Below, in pieces: positions 36,410 to 47,975 of a stretch of DNA of 64,000 bases. The notes under the pieces were generated by a model. The model was given only the letters and a program-made list of their open reading frames with translations. It had not been told where the DNA came from and did no database searches. The translations under genes and the position numbers were made by a program. Each line of letters begins with the position of its first letter. Positions within the stretch are counted from its first letter, which is position 1. Source of the DNA: Trifolium pratense (lineage: Eukaryota > Streptophyta > Magnoliopsida > Fabales > Fabaceae); the NCBI RefSeq assembly GCF_020283565.1, contig NC_060062.1, positions 58,612,439 through 58,676,438 on the forward strand, written 5' to 3'.

Positions 36410-38949
36410 AAAGGGATGAATGTGATCTGCAACCTTTGGAATCATTAACAAAAATCAAACCAAAGGTATTTGTATCATTAGTAAAATGATTTTGCATAAA
36501 TTAAGGATGATTGATATGTTAAAGGTTTAACACATAACTTCTCTAATTTGGTAACATTGGAACTGAAGTTATTTCATACTCATCCTCATGATCATGATTT
36601 TTCATTTAAAATCTTTATGTTAATACATAGATGAATTTTAGACCATATCATATTTTAAATGTTTTTGGCATAAAAGAGTTTTATCAAATATGACAACTAT
36701 TGCAAATTTATCCAAATTTGGTCTGTTAAGATATTTTTCAAAATTGGTTGTGAAAATGATATAATTTGTAAACTTATATTTATTGTATCAAGAGTTGTCT
36801 TATTTTCAAAAATACAATTTCAACCAATAAAAAACTCTTGAACCACTTCATATTGGTTTATTTGTTCTTGTCAAAACTAATAGTCTTATGACTTCTTTAT
36901 TCTTGATGATTTATTCAATGATCCTCTTGGACATTATTTTTAAAGCATAAGAGTGGTGTCTTTTTACCCTTTTAAAGTTCTTTGAAAAAGGGTTCATTTG
37001 TTAGAAGCTCAAAAATCATTTTCTATAAGTAGTGATCATGTGGAGATTATGAAAAACTTTCTTTCACAACTTTCTTTAAAGAAAATGGTATTTCAGTTGA
37101 TTTTTCTTGATTTAAGAATTTCAACAAAAATAGATTTGTTTTAATGGCTAGAATATTTTTAAATGTTGAAAAATACTCTTGAAAGAAACCATAGATATTA
37201 CATGTTATGTTTTTGAATCATGTTTGTATATTGAGTAAAAACTTCATGCCATTTTGAAAGTATAAAAATTCAATCATATCATGATTTTATATTTTTGATG
37301 TTATTACTATTTTTAGCATAGTATAGAAAATAATTTTTGGGATACTCTCTTTATGCATTTTACTTTTGATGAGTTTGATATGAAGAGAAGAGATAATATA
37401 GTTGTGTTGATGTTAATGAACAACAACGAAGAAAAAAAAATCATGGATCAAATAGATTGAAATTATTTGAACATCATCTTTACAAATACATCCAAAGAGT
37501 TGAGAGTAAACTTTCCATCATCCTCAAGATGGAACCTTTAAAAGCTCCATTGATATAACAATAACATTCTCCATTAGAATGAACAATGGTATTGGTACAC
37601 CACTTTGAAATTGTGAAGAAATGATTTAATCGTAGAGATTTTCAATTTGCTATTGGTGTTAAGATGAATGAATCTCCTTCATCAATTCTCGAGAAGGAAT
37701 TCAAGTTGTTTCACAATATATGTCAACATTGTGTATTTCCTAGAAAAGGAAGCAAAGAAAAGGTTTTGGAGAATGACATGTTTGTCATGTATCACCTTAC
37801 TAAGTGATTGAAGCTGAATCTCTCACACATCATCTTGCAACATACGATCAATGCACCAGAGTCTGTAACAAGGAAAGTTACTCTCCCTTATGGGATGATC
37901 TTCACCAGGATTATTCATATCTACAAGATTCACTTCAAGAAGAAGAAAACAGTCAACTTTTGCACTACCTTTGACTTCAAATGTTCATCAAATGAAAAAG
38001 GAGTTTGTTAATCTTGAGGACTCTACTACTGAGGTTGGGAACAAAAAGGGAGATAGGAATTTGGAAAAGAAAATAACTTGGAAGAGTTACTTAAATTATG
38101 TGTTTCATCCCGCAGATCAATCTGAGAAGGTTCTCTCTACAAAGACAACAAGTGCCAAAGGCAAATGAGTTCTACTTAAAGATAACCAATCTCAGTCCTA
38201 CTTTTGTTATCTTGTCACCTCATTGAATTTTAGTTCAAGCATTGACATTGGTCTTGGATTAACCTCTTCTCAAACTGCTGCAATGATATTTGAAGGTTTT
38301 ACTCTCACAACCAAACCGGTTAATCAATCACTCTTTTCACCATTGATGAATTCTACCCAAGGATCTCTAGAATCCTTTTTCAGTTCTGAATTCTCAAGTA
38401 ATTTGTTAAAATCACCATTGATGGAATGACAGCTTAATTTTCTTTCGAAGAAAATGAAAGATGAATAAGCATGTGGATCTCATTCTTGAAGGATCATAAA
38501 GTTCTAAGAACGATCTCAAGGAAAATCAAATGATGAAATCCAAATGTTTCTGATTACAACATTGAGTTATGAGTAATTTGTTCTAAACATGATTTCCTCT
38601 TCATCCCTATTACCTAAAGTTACTCTACCAGGATGATTTTTCTTAGAGAATATCTAAGAGGGTGAATTTACTCAACATTGGAGAATGCATCAAAGGATAA
38701 ATCTTTTCTCCTCAATGTAGATGATTTTTCTTAGAGAATATCTAAGAGGGTGAATTTACTCAACATTGGAGAATGCATCAAAGGATAAATCTTTTCTCCT
38801 CCATCATCAATCAAGTGTCCTCTATTTATAATGATGAACATATGGTGGAATTATGAAACAATTCAAGATGATCTCATCATTAAAATCTCATGAGAAGGAA
38901 GTCATTAAAAGAGGTACACAAAATTTTAAATTTAATCACATTTGCATTA
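36410..38949 (+). other. Element C internal non-coding region, part 1
   Basis: AT-rich with short frames only and no recognisable pol. An 88-bp unit is tandemly duplicated at 38632-38719 and 38720-38802. It ends at the CATTA target of element B (38945-38949). Confidence 0.6.
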
Positions 38950-40033
38950 TGAAGGTGTGAAAACACAAGAAGGGGGGATTGAATTGTGTTTTAGTCAAGT
39001 TTAAAACATTTTCAAGTTCTTAACTTAACTATAACAGCAGCGGATAAATAACACAATAAAACAAGTTAAGAGAGAGAGAGAGATCACACAAGCAATTTAT
39101 ACTGGTTCCTCTCACAAAACGAGAGTAGTCCAGTCCCCTTGCACTTCCAAGGGATTTCACTATAATCACACAAGATTACAACTGCTCAAGCACACAAGCA
39201 AGAGACTTCTCAACAATGCTCAAGCACACAAGCTTAAGACTTCACACTTAAGCACACAAGCTTAAGTTACCTCAAGTACTAGATATAATAAAGTAATGGA
39301 AAGTATACAACAGCTCTTAGTCAGAACCTAGAAGAACAAATACTAAATATTTGAACTAAAAGTGCAACAACACAGTTCAGAGGTTCAGAGCTTAATATGA
39401 GGAATTCAGAGTTTGTTCGTGCGTGTTAATAATCCTTGATCGATATAATTACAACTGATTCCTTTAGAATATATATGACTAGAAAAGAGTCGTTGCAAAG
39501 AAGACCGTTGAAGTAGATAATCTTTTGTCTTCAAGCAGCTTGTCTTGATGCAGTTTGGTTGTATCCAAAACTAAGTAAGAGTTTCAGGTACTTTGACTAC
39601 TGCAGAGAAGACTTTCCTTATTCAGCTAACACAACTGATGACCCACGTTCTCAAAAGAGAACAGACAGAAAGAGATTAGCTGTTCTGATCAGGCTTGAAT
39701 GGTCCTTTTCTTCATTGGTAGAAGAGTTGACTTGCAAAAGAGAATCTTTACAAACTTCAAGAAGATCATCAGATTTTGATGAAGCTAAGACCTTAAGAAG
39801 TTCTGAAGACTTCATCGTCTGAAGATTACAACTTCTGAGTCTCACAAACTTCTGAACGCTTACAAACTTCTGAAGTCCTTATCTTCTGATCTTCAATCAG
39901 AGCTTAATTGAATCTAAGTCCTGCACACTTAAATTAAATTTTTAGTCCTTCCAATTGTTTATTAATACTTTGTTATCATCAAAACCTTAATAGATTTAGG
40001 GGCAAACATTTTTAAATCAATTTTTTTCCAACA
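38950..40033 (-). repeat. 3' LTR of element B (left copy)
   Basis: Plus-strand ends TGAAGGTGTG and TTCCAACA. Adjacent at 40034-40048 is the inverse of the polypurine tract (minus AAAAAGGGGAAGAT). An 87-residue frame at 39559-39822 recurs in the other LTR and is only a by-product. Confidence 0.95.
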
Positions 40034-40560
40034 ATCTTCCCCTTTTTGATGATGACAAACATAAGTATTAATTGATAATTGTTGTTAAATCAACTTATCA
40101 TGTTTCTCTTAGGTTTGTGAGGTTTGCAAGCTCCCCCTAAGATTGATACTCCTTAAAGCCTAAGCTTTAAGTTTTATCCATGATATTTTAATTTAGTATA
40201 AGATTAAGATAATTTGGAATAAAATAAATTTCATATCTTTCTTCAGAGTGAGAGGTTTGCAAGCTCTCCCCCTAAGTCTCATAAGGCTAAGTTAAAATTG
40301 CACTCTTAACTTATCCTTACTTATGAAATTTATTTCAGTTTCAATTTACTTAGTCTCCACATCGAAATACATAAAACAACTTAAAAGTAACAACTTTTAA
40401 CTTAATGGATAAAAGCGTGAGCGTGGTTTCAGCTTTGAAACTTATCACTTATCAATTAATGCGTAACTACTCCCCCTTTTGTCATTATCAAAAAGTAAAA
40501 AAAATTTAGATAACCAAGACAGTGAAAGAAGAAGAGTGGTTGTTACAAAGGTGAATTTAT
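40034..40560 (-). other. Element B 3' region with repeated polypurine tracts
   Basis: Read on the minus strand, GGGGGAG-type tracts occur near 40475, 40265, 40135 and 40040, echoing the multiple tracts in A and C. No gene on the minus strand here. Confidence 0.6.
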
Positions 40561-40590
40561 TTCAAAAACAAAAAACAACGCGCTAAAAAG

Positions 40591-40600
40591 TTTATAAAAG
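40591..40600 (+). promoter_or_regulatory. TATA box of antisense gene in element B
   Basis: TTTATAAAAG lies 70-79 bp before the ATG at 40670, leaving a plausible leader of about 40 bp. Confidence 0.5.
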
Positions 40601-40669
40601 GTGAACGAGTTAACATACATTCTTCACATAAAAACAATAATAAACGAGTATCAAGAAAGATCAAGAAGA

Positions 40670-40969
40670 ATGAGAAGATTTAGTTCACGTATTGCAGAGT
40701 TTCGGAGAAAGAAGGAAGAAGAAAAACGCGAAAAAGATGAGAAAGATAAAGAAGACGACAAGAAACCACAAGATGCTGAGATTATAATCATTTCATCAGA
40801 TTCTGAAGCTGAAGAAAATGAAGATGATGCTGACTATGTTGAGTTCTTGGCTGGCTATGTTCCAGAAGAAGAACAAGAAGAAGAGCAGAACCCAGATCCC
40901 ATAGAAATTTCATCAGAGGATGCTGAGGAGAAATCTGAGATTTCTTCTGAGTATTATCCATCTGACTAG
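40670..40969 (+). CDS. Antisense ORF in element B: small acidic protein with SUMO-interacting-like motif
   Basis: The strand is opposite to the retroelement genes. The open frame extends up to a GTG at 40601, but the first ATG is 40670, giving 99 residues. The N-terminus is basic (MRRFSSRIAEFRRKK), followed by a charged Glu/Lys/Asp helix-like run, then EIIIISSDSEAEENEDD, a textbook-looking SUMO-interacting motif with an acidic tail, and a second similar site PIEISSEDAEE. A TATA box (40591-40600) and AATAAA (41022-41027) frame it as a compact transcription unit. It converges on the env-like ORF with 255 bp between. Antisense extra ORFs are known in other plant LTR elements; I do not recall this one. 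Expression is unproven, and an acidic low-complexity frame by chance is possible. Confidence 0.5.
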   Translation: MRRFSSRIAEFRRKKEEEKREKDEKDKEDDKKPQDAEIIIISSDSEAEENEDDADYVEFLAGYVPEEEQEEEQNPDPIEISSEDAEEKSEISSEYYPSD

Positions 40970-41224
40970 GATTAGGTCGTCTTTTTCTTTTTACCAATGT
41001 ACTCAACATTGTTAGATCATTAATAAAATTTTTCTTTTAAATTCATCTTGTGTTCTTATGTTCTTGTTTATCAAAGAAAATTAGCACACAAAAAAATAAC
41101 AAACCACATAACTAAGTTAAAATCCAAAATAAAATTGTTCAGACAATATAAAAATAAAGTAAAGAAAATATGAATATCAAGTTCAGAAGATAAATATCAT
41201 GAAAGACATAAAGTGCAAAGAATC

Positions 41225-43849
41225 CTAAGGTTTCTTGAGAAAGGCTAAGAGCTGGTCAAATTTGTCATTCAGAGACCCCACGTTGGAAACTAGACCATCC
41301 ACTTTAGATTCCAAATTGAGGTGAGCTGTCCTTTGCCTTTCCAAACCTTCTTGTTGTTCCCTCAGAGCTTCTTGAAAAATCTGCAGCTGATCTACAACCA
41401 CAGGTGCTTGATCTTCAACCAAAGGTGCCTTGCCTTTATCAGAGGAGGGTTCACCTTCCTCTGGATAATCAATCATCAGAATATCAGCATCTAGAGCATC
41501 CTCTTGGTTCATCTAAGGGATTTCTTCAGCAAGTCTTGCAGCAGCTTCAGCCAGACGTTCATTCTCAATCCTTTGATCCTCAAGACTCTTGAAAAGCTTA
41601 GAATCCACCCAGCATTCCTTAAAAACAGACATATGCCTTGCAGTAGCAGCAATAGCAGCCAGCTTAGCACGCTCATGCTCTTCATGGTTAAACCCAGTCA
41701 GCCTTTTCAAACTAGCTCTTGCTAAGCTGTCCTTCAGCAGATGTACCAAATCCAAATCTCGTTGCCCAATCACAGTCTTGATCTCATCACCCATTGCATC
41801 CAGAGCTTTGCAGATTTTAGCCTTGATTAGTGACACCTCCATATCCACATCAGAGGGACACACCAAAAACTTGTCCTGAATATGGGATAACCTAAGTAAA
41901 TCATCATACAACTGATTGGAGAGGTTACCAAAAGGGTCAGAGGATGAGGATGAGATATTGGGAATGGTAGAGAGTTTTGTTGGTTCATTAGCAGGGTTGT
42001 CAATGATAACAACTTCTGCTTCTGAAGGGTTAGGGGCACAAGTATGAATGCTTGGATTAGGATTGGGTTCAGGAGTTGATTCAGAGGAAGAGATGTCAGA
42101 TGTTGATTCAGGATAAATGTGTTCAGGAGATTTGTGTTCAGAGGTTGGTTCAGGAGATTTATGTGGAGAGGGTTGTTTGGTGGGAGAGGTTTGTTCAGCA
42201 GTTGGAATATCTGGTTGAGGTTCAGATGGTGGAATGTCAGGTGATTGTTTTTGTGGTTGAGGTTGAGATAGAGGTGATTTTGGTTTAGGAGGTGAGGAAG
42301 ATTTGTGGGTTTCATGAGTAAGAGGCTGATTATTGAGGGGGTCAGGGCTCAGGTGTTTTTCTAGTTCAGAAAGAGGGTTATCAGAAGGTGAAATGTTGGG
42401 AAGAATAGTTCTAAGCGGTTTGGTAAACCCTATTCCAATTTCAGCTTCATTAAAGATGTACTTAGGAGACTTACCTTTGGGATCAGGAACTTGTTTCTGA
42501 TGCATCCTAGTACTCAGAATTTCTTCATCAGACTCAGTTTCTGAATCAGACTGAGATTCAGAAGAGTCACTATCTTCACTTTCTTCTTCATCATCAACAA
42601 CAATAGGCTTCTTTGATGAAGTTGCAGCAGCTTTTCCAGACAAATCTTCATGTTTCCTTTTTGTTCTTTGCTCAGCAATAGCTTCTTCTACCTTAACCTT
42701 CTTCTGAGCCAGAAGATCTGGTTTTTCTTGTTCAGCTTTCCTCTTAGGTTTCCTCTTAGGATTATACATGTTTACAGGAGCTGGAGGGACCATACTCCTA
42801 TCAACAGTATACCCTTCTTTCCTAAGAACTTCCAGATAATCTTGGATGATGTGCTCAGCATCCATTTCAGAGATTACTGGGTACCCATCTACATACAGAC
42901 GATCTTCAAGACTAGCTGTAAACTCTTGTGGAGGTTGAACCAACTTTGATGAGATGATGCGCATCTTGGTTAGAAAACTTCCATTCAGAATCTCAGGAGT
43001 GAACTTCTTTTCCACAAGTTCTGGATGGAATTTCTTCAGATTCTGAACAACATGACCTTGATAGAGAAGGTCTGAGAGTAATCTTGGATAAGCTATGGCT
43101 GTTTTCCTCTGAGATTTGCTTGAGAAGATTGCTTCACAGATCCTCTCAAAGAAATATTCTCCTAGATTCACTTTCATTCCTTTTAGAAGGAAGAAGATCA
43201 AGTGACGATGAGTCCAGGAGATTGTATCAGTACCACCAACTCTTGGACTGATAGCAGCTAGTATGATCTTGAATAGCACTCTGCAGACATCAGTCAAACC
43301 CTTGACTTTACCCTTCAGTTTCAGATCTGTACATATCAGAGCCAGAAGATCATCTCTGTACCTTGTGTCCTTCTCAAAAACATCTAACTCTATCCCAGAG
43401 TTATCCAAGCCAAGCAAAGCGTTGAAATGAATAGGAGAGAAAGCCAGATTCATACCACAGATATTTGACCTAATCTGTTTTCCAGTAAATTCCAGTAAAC
43501 CCATTTCTTTCCTAGATTTACCTTTTAAACTAGGATCCCGTTCAATAGCAGCAAGTTCTTCCTGCTTAGCTTCAACCTTATCAAAAACCTTAGCCTTCAT
43601 CCAGAATTTCTTCAAGAGATCTGGGTAAATAGGACCATTAAGCATGTTGAAGTACTTATCCCAACCTTGAGTGGAGAAGTACTGTTTCACATCGAACCCA
43701 TTTGCCTTCAAACTATCAAAGTCTATCATCTTCTCAGAGAGAAAGATGAGCTCAGATTCTGGAAACTCCATTTCGTTCCCAACGATTTGAAGATTTCTAA
43801 ACATGAACGGAGGAATCTTTGTTGTTGAAGAAGACGAAGAACCGGCCAT
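41225..43849 (-). pseudogene. Copia element B: env-like ORF split by one TAG
   Basis: 43849-41516 encodes 778 residues, then TAG (41515-41513) and at once ATG, with the same frame open for 95 more residues to 41225. The N-terminal half matches the plant transposon protein type of domain (GWDKYFNMLNG, FSPIHFNALLGLD, ISWTHRHLIFFLLKG), followed by Lys-rich and Ser/Pro/Glu low-complexity regions; the last 95 residues look like coiled coil (QIFQEALREQQEGLERQR). It is related in layout to the element A env-like ORF but differs in sequence. The TAG context is ATGAAC, not CARYYA, so it is more likely a nonsense mutation or a natural end. There is no signal peptide; the function is unknown. Confidence 0.8.
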
Positions 43850-44298
43850 GATGGAGTTTAGGTAAGGGTAGGAACTAATGAGAGAGAAAGAAAATTTTGT
43901 TGAAGGTTTAGAGAGAAAAGAAAGTGTAGGTTGTGAGAGTGAGAAGTGTGCAAGTGTATTGTGTAAGTTTTATTTAAATGCACACAGTTAACACGAAAAT
44001 AGCAAATTTGGGAAGTTACGCTAATTGACAGAAAGTTGAATACTAAAAATCATCATTAACCACCCACTACCTGACACACGTAGACCACGTGCAGAAATTT
44101 ACTCGGTAACTGCTATTTTAATGGACAACTGTTCAGTAGCGAATACTAAACGTTTCCCACTTAAATAGTTCAGAGCCTCTGAGATATTTAAAATTCTCTA
44201 TCAGAGTTAAGTACTTCAGAGCTTGCGTTTCAGATGTTCTGAAACATAAGTTCTGATATACATAACCTCTTACACTTTAATTGCCAAATTTTTTTTTT

Positions 44299-47200
44299 TT
44301 ATTCAGAGATTGAAAACATGTTCAGATGTTTCTTTATAAAATCAAATCTTTGAACATGTAAGGCTTTAGTAAATATGTCAGCCCATTGATTTTCAGTATC
44401 AACAAACTTAATATCTATAATGCCTCTCTGAACATAATCTCTGATAAAATGGTGTTTGATTTCAATATGTTTGGCTCTAGAGTGTAGGATAGGATTTTTA
44501 GATAAATGAATGGCTGCAGTATTATCACAATATAAAGGAATATTGTGACTGCTTACCTGATAATCTTCTAACTGATATTTTAGCCAGAGTAGTTGTGTGC
44601 AACACTTAGCTGCTGAAATGTATTCTGCTTCTGCTGTAGACAAAGCTATAGTAGTTTGTCTCTTACTAGCCCAGGAGATAAGGTTTTCACCAACAAATTG
44701 ACAATTGCCACTTGTGGATTTTCTTTCAATTTTATCTCCAGCATAGTCAGCATCACAGAATCCATTTAGCACATAATCATTGGATTTCTTATAGAGAAGT
44801 CCAAGATTAGTTGTTCCTTTCAGATACCTAAAGATTCTCTTTACAGCAGTAAGATGAGATTCTCTAGGATCTGATTGGAATCTTGCACATAAGCAAACAC
44901 TGAATAAAATATCTGGCCTAGAGGCTGTCAGATAGAGTAAGGAACCAATCATACCTCTGTAGACCTTTTGATCTACTTTTCCTTCATCTTCTGACTTGCT
45001 CATGTTGGTAGTTGAATGCATAGGAGTGTTCATTATCTTGCAGTCATCTAGGTTGAATTTCTTCAGAAGTTCCTTGGTATATTTTGATTGATGAACATAA
45101 GTTCCTTCCTTCTTCTGATTGATTTGAATTCCCAGAAAGAATTTCAATTCTCCCATCATGCTCATTTCAAATTCATCCTGCATTATCTTAGAAAAATTCT
45201 TGCACAAGGAAGCATTAGTTGAACCAAAAATAATATCATCAACATAAATTTGAATGATTAAAATGTCTTCTTTGGTTTTTTTTCTAAAGAGTGTGCAGTC
45301 AACCTTCCCTTTCTCAAAACCCTTTTCAAGAAGGAAATTACTGAGTCTATCATACCAAGCTCTTGGAGCTTGTTTCAGACCATACAGTGATTTATTCAAT
45401 TTGAAAACATGTTCTGGGTTTGAGACATCTTCAAAACCAGGAGGTTGCTTAACATACACTTCTTCAGAAATAAAACCATTTAAGAAGGCGCTCTTAACAT
45501 CCATCTGATACAGGGTTATTCCATGATTAACAGCATAAGATAGAAGTAACCTGATTGCTTCAAGTCTAGCAACTGGTGCAAAGGTTTCAGTATAGTCAAT
45601 CCCCTCTTGCTGACTATAACCTTGTGCAACCAATCTAGCCTTGTTTCTTACCACTTCACCTTGTTCATTCAGCTTGTTTCTGAATACCCATTTTGTTCCA
45701 ATAATGTTCTTGTGTGAAGGTTTGGGCACTAAAGTCCATACATCATTCCTTTGAAATTGATTCAGCTCTTCTTGCATTGCTACAATCCAAGCATCATCTT
45801 TCAGAGCTTCATCAATCTTTGAAGGTTCCATCATTGAGATAAGACCAACTAAAGATTCCTCATTTCTCAGTTGAGATCTTGTCTTCCTTGGACTATCCTT
45901 GTTGCCTAAGATCAGTTCCTCTGGATGTGATGATTTGTATTTGAAAGTATTTCTTGGGGGCTCATCATCTTCAGACTCATTAACAGCAAGTTCAGGAGTT
46001 GCTTCAGTTCTTTGTTGTTCAGAGTCTGTAGGAACTGTTATGTTCAGAGGTTCTTCAGAGAATGGATGTTCTGAGTAGTTTGGAATATCTGAATACTGAT
46101 CCTCTGATACCTGAAATCTAGACAAACCTTCCACAAGCTCTGACACTTGGTCAGGCTCTTTGTCATCAAATTTGACATGCATAGTTTCTTCCACAGTGTG
46201 TGTTTCAGAAATATACAGTCTGTATGCTTTTGAGCGTTCAGAATATCCTATAAAGATACCCTTATAACCTCTAGCATCAAATTTCTTTAGATGGACTTTG
46301 TTGTTTAAGATGTAACAAGTACATCCAAACTGATGAAAATAAGAAATGTCAGGCTTTCTTCCTTTGAACAGTTCATAAGCAGTTTTGTTCAATTTAGATC
46401 TGATATAGATTCTATTTTGAACATAACATGCTGTGTTTACAGCTTCTGCCCATAAAAATTTTGCTACATTAGTTTCATGCATCATGGTTCTAGCCATTTC
46501 TTGCAGAGTTCTATTCTTCCTTTCTACAACCCCATTTTGTTGAGGAGTTCTAGGAGAAGAGAATTCATGCAAGATGCTAAACTCATCATAAGCTTCATCT
46601 TTTGTTCTTAGGAATTTTACCCAAGTCCATCTACTGTAGTCATCAACAATCACTAATCCATACTTCTTTCCATTGATAGAGGCAGTGTGAACTGGCCCAA
46701 AAAGATCAATGTGAAGAAGTTCCAATGGTCTTGAGGTAGAAACAATGTTCTTAGGTTTAAAAGATGATTTTGTAATTTTTCCTTTTTGACAAGAACCACA
46801 AAGTGTGTTTGAGTGATATTTGATTTTTGGTAAACCTCTGACAAGGTCAAGCTTGCTAAGCTTAGAGATTAACCTCCAGTTAGCATGGCCTAACCTCTTA
46901 TGCCAGATCCATTTTTCTTCACTCAAGGTCAAAAGACACATCACTTTTTGTTCATTCAAATCAGAAAGATTAATTTTATAAACATTGTTCTTTCTCAGAC
47001 CTTTGAATATAATGGAGTTATCAGATTGTTTAGACACAGTACATGATTCCTTATTAAAGACAACTACATAACCATTGTCGCAAAATTGACTTATGCTCAA
47101 TAAGTTATGTTTGAGTCCATCTACTAACCAGACATCATTAATAGATAGGGAAGAATTACCTACTGTACCTGTACCTATTATCTTTCCTTTTTGATTACCT

Positions 47201-47343
47201 CCAAAGCCAACAGATCCTCCTTCTTTCATAGTCAGCTTAGAAAATAGTTGTTTGTCACCAGTCATATGCCTTGAACATACACTATCCAGATACCATGAGT
47301 GATTCATGATACTTCTTTGAGTGGCAGGCTGTATGAGAAACAA
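44299..47343 (-). pseudogene. pol: Copia element B: protease-integrase-RT-RNase H with integrase deletion
   Basis: One open frame of 1014 codons. The protease site reads [13 protein letters not shown], where DSG is expected. The pre-integrase HHCC zinc region ([15 protein letters not shown]) and first integrase Asp (HIDLFGP) follow. The normal stretch holding the second catalytic Asp (RSDxGxEF) is missing: KDEAYDEF joins directly to [15 protein letters not shown], an in-frame loss of about 40 residues by comparison with element E. RT ([31 protein letters not shown]) and RNase H ([20 protein letters not shown]) look intact. The stop is TAA, followed by poly(A) on the coding strand, and env is in another frame 450 bp on. 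This copy cannot make working integrase. Confidence 0.9.
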
Positions 47344-47345
47344 CT

Positions 47346-47975
47346 TTAATCATTGCGGTAGAACTCTTCATCACAGTTAATGATAAAGTCATCCCAGTAT
47401 TCTTCCTCTTCATTTTTCAAGTTCTGATTGTTAACTTGAGAACTTGTCAGCCATTTGTCTAGGACATAAGCCCTTCTTCCTTTGCATAGGACTTGTTTCC
47501 ATACTCTAGGTAGGACATATCCTTTCCTAGTTGGTAAATCTGAATGATACATTATTTCAGCTTTTGGTACCCATCTTCTGGGTCCACGCTTGTTAGTCCA
47601 CAAATGCTTACTATGTTGTCTAGTGTTAGAGAAAGATCTTGGTTTGGAATAATAACCTTTTTGAAACCTTTTCTTTGTTTGAAATCTGTTATTATTCCAG
47701 GATTTGGATTGTTTATGATTCCAGGGTTTGTATTTATCACCAATCCCATGTTCTGATTGATTATATCTACTGACTCTAGAATCATAAATAATCTGAGTCC
47801 TGTACTTCATCTGAGATTTGGAGTTTGAATTTTTTCTTTTAAAAACTTCTGATCTTTTAGATTGACTAGCTTCAGGTACTGGAGTTCCTTTGGATCCAGA
47901 ATTTGAAGTCTCAGATGTTGAAGCTTTCAGAACATCTGAACTAATGTTCTCAGGTTCTGAACAACTTCTATCTTC
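47346..47975 (-). pseudogene. Copia element B: gag-protease junction segment
   Basis: After the gag TGA (47978-47976) the same frame is open to a TAA at 47348-47346, with basic, Trp/Tyr-rich sequence (RGPRRWVPKAEI) typical of the Gag C-terminus just before protease. The protease frame that follows is shifted. So two lesions separate Gag from Pol here: the TGA and a frameshift near 47345. Confidence 0.75.
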
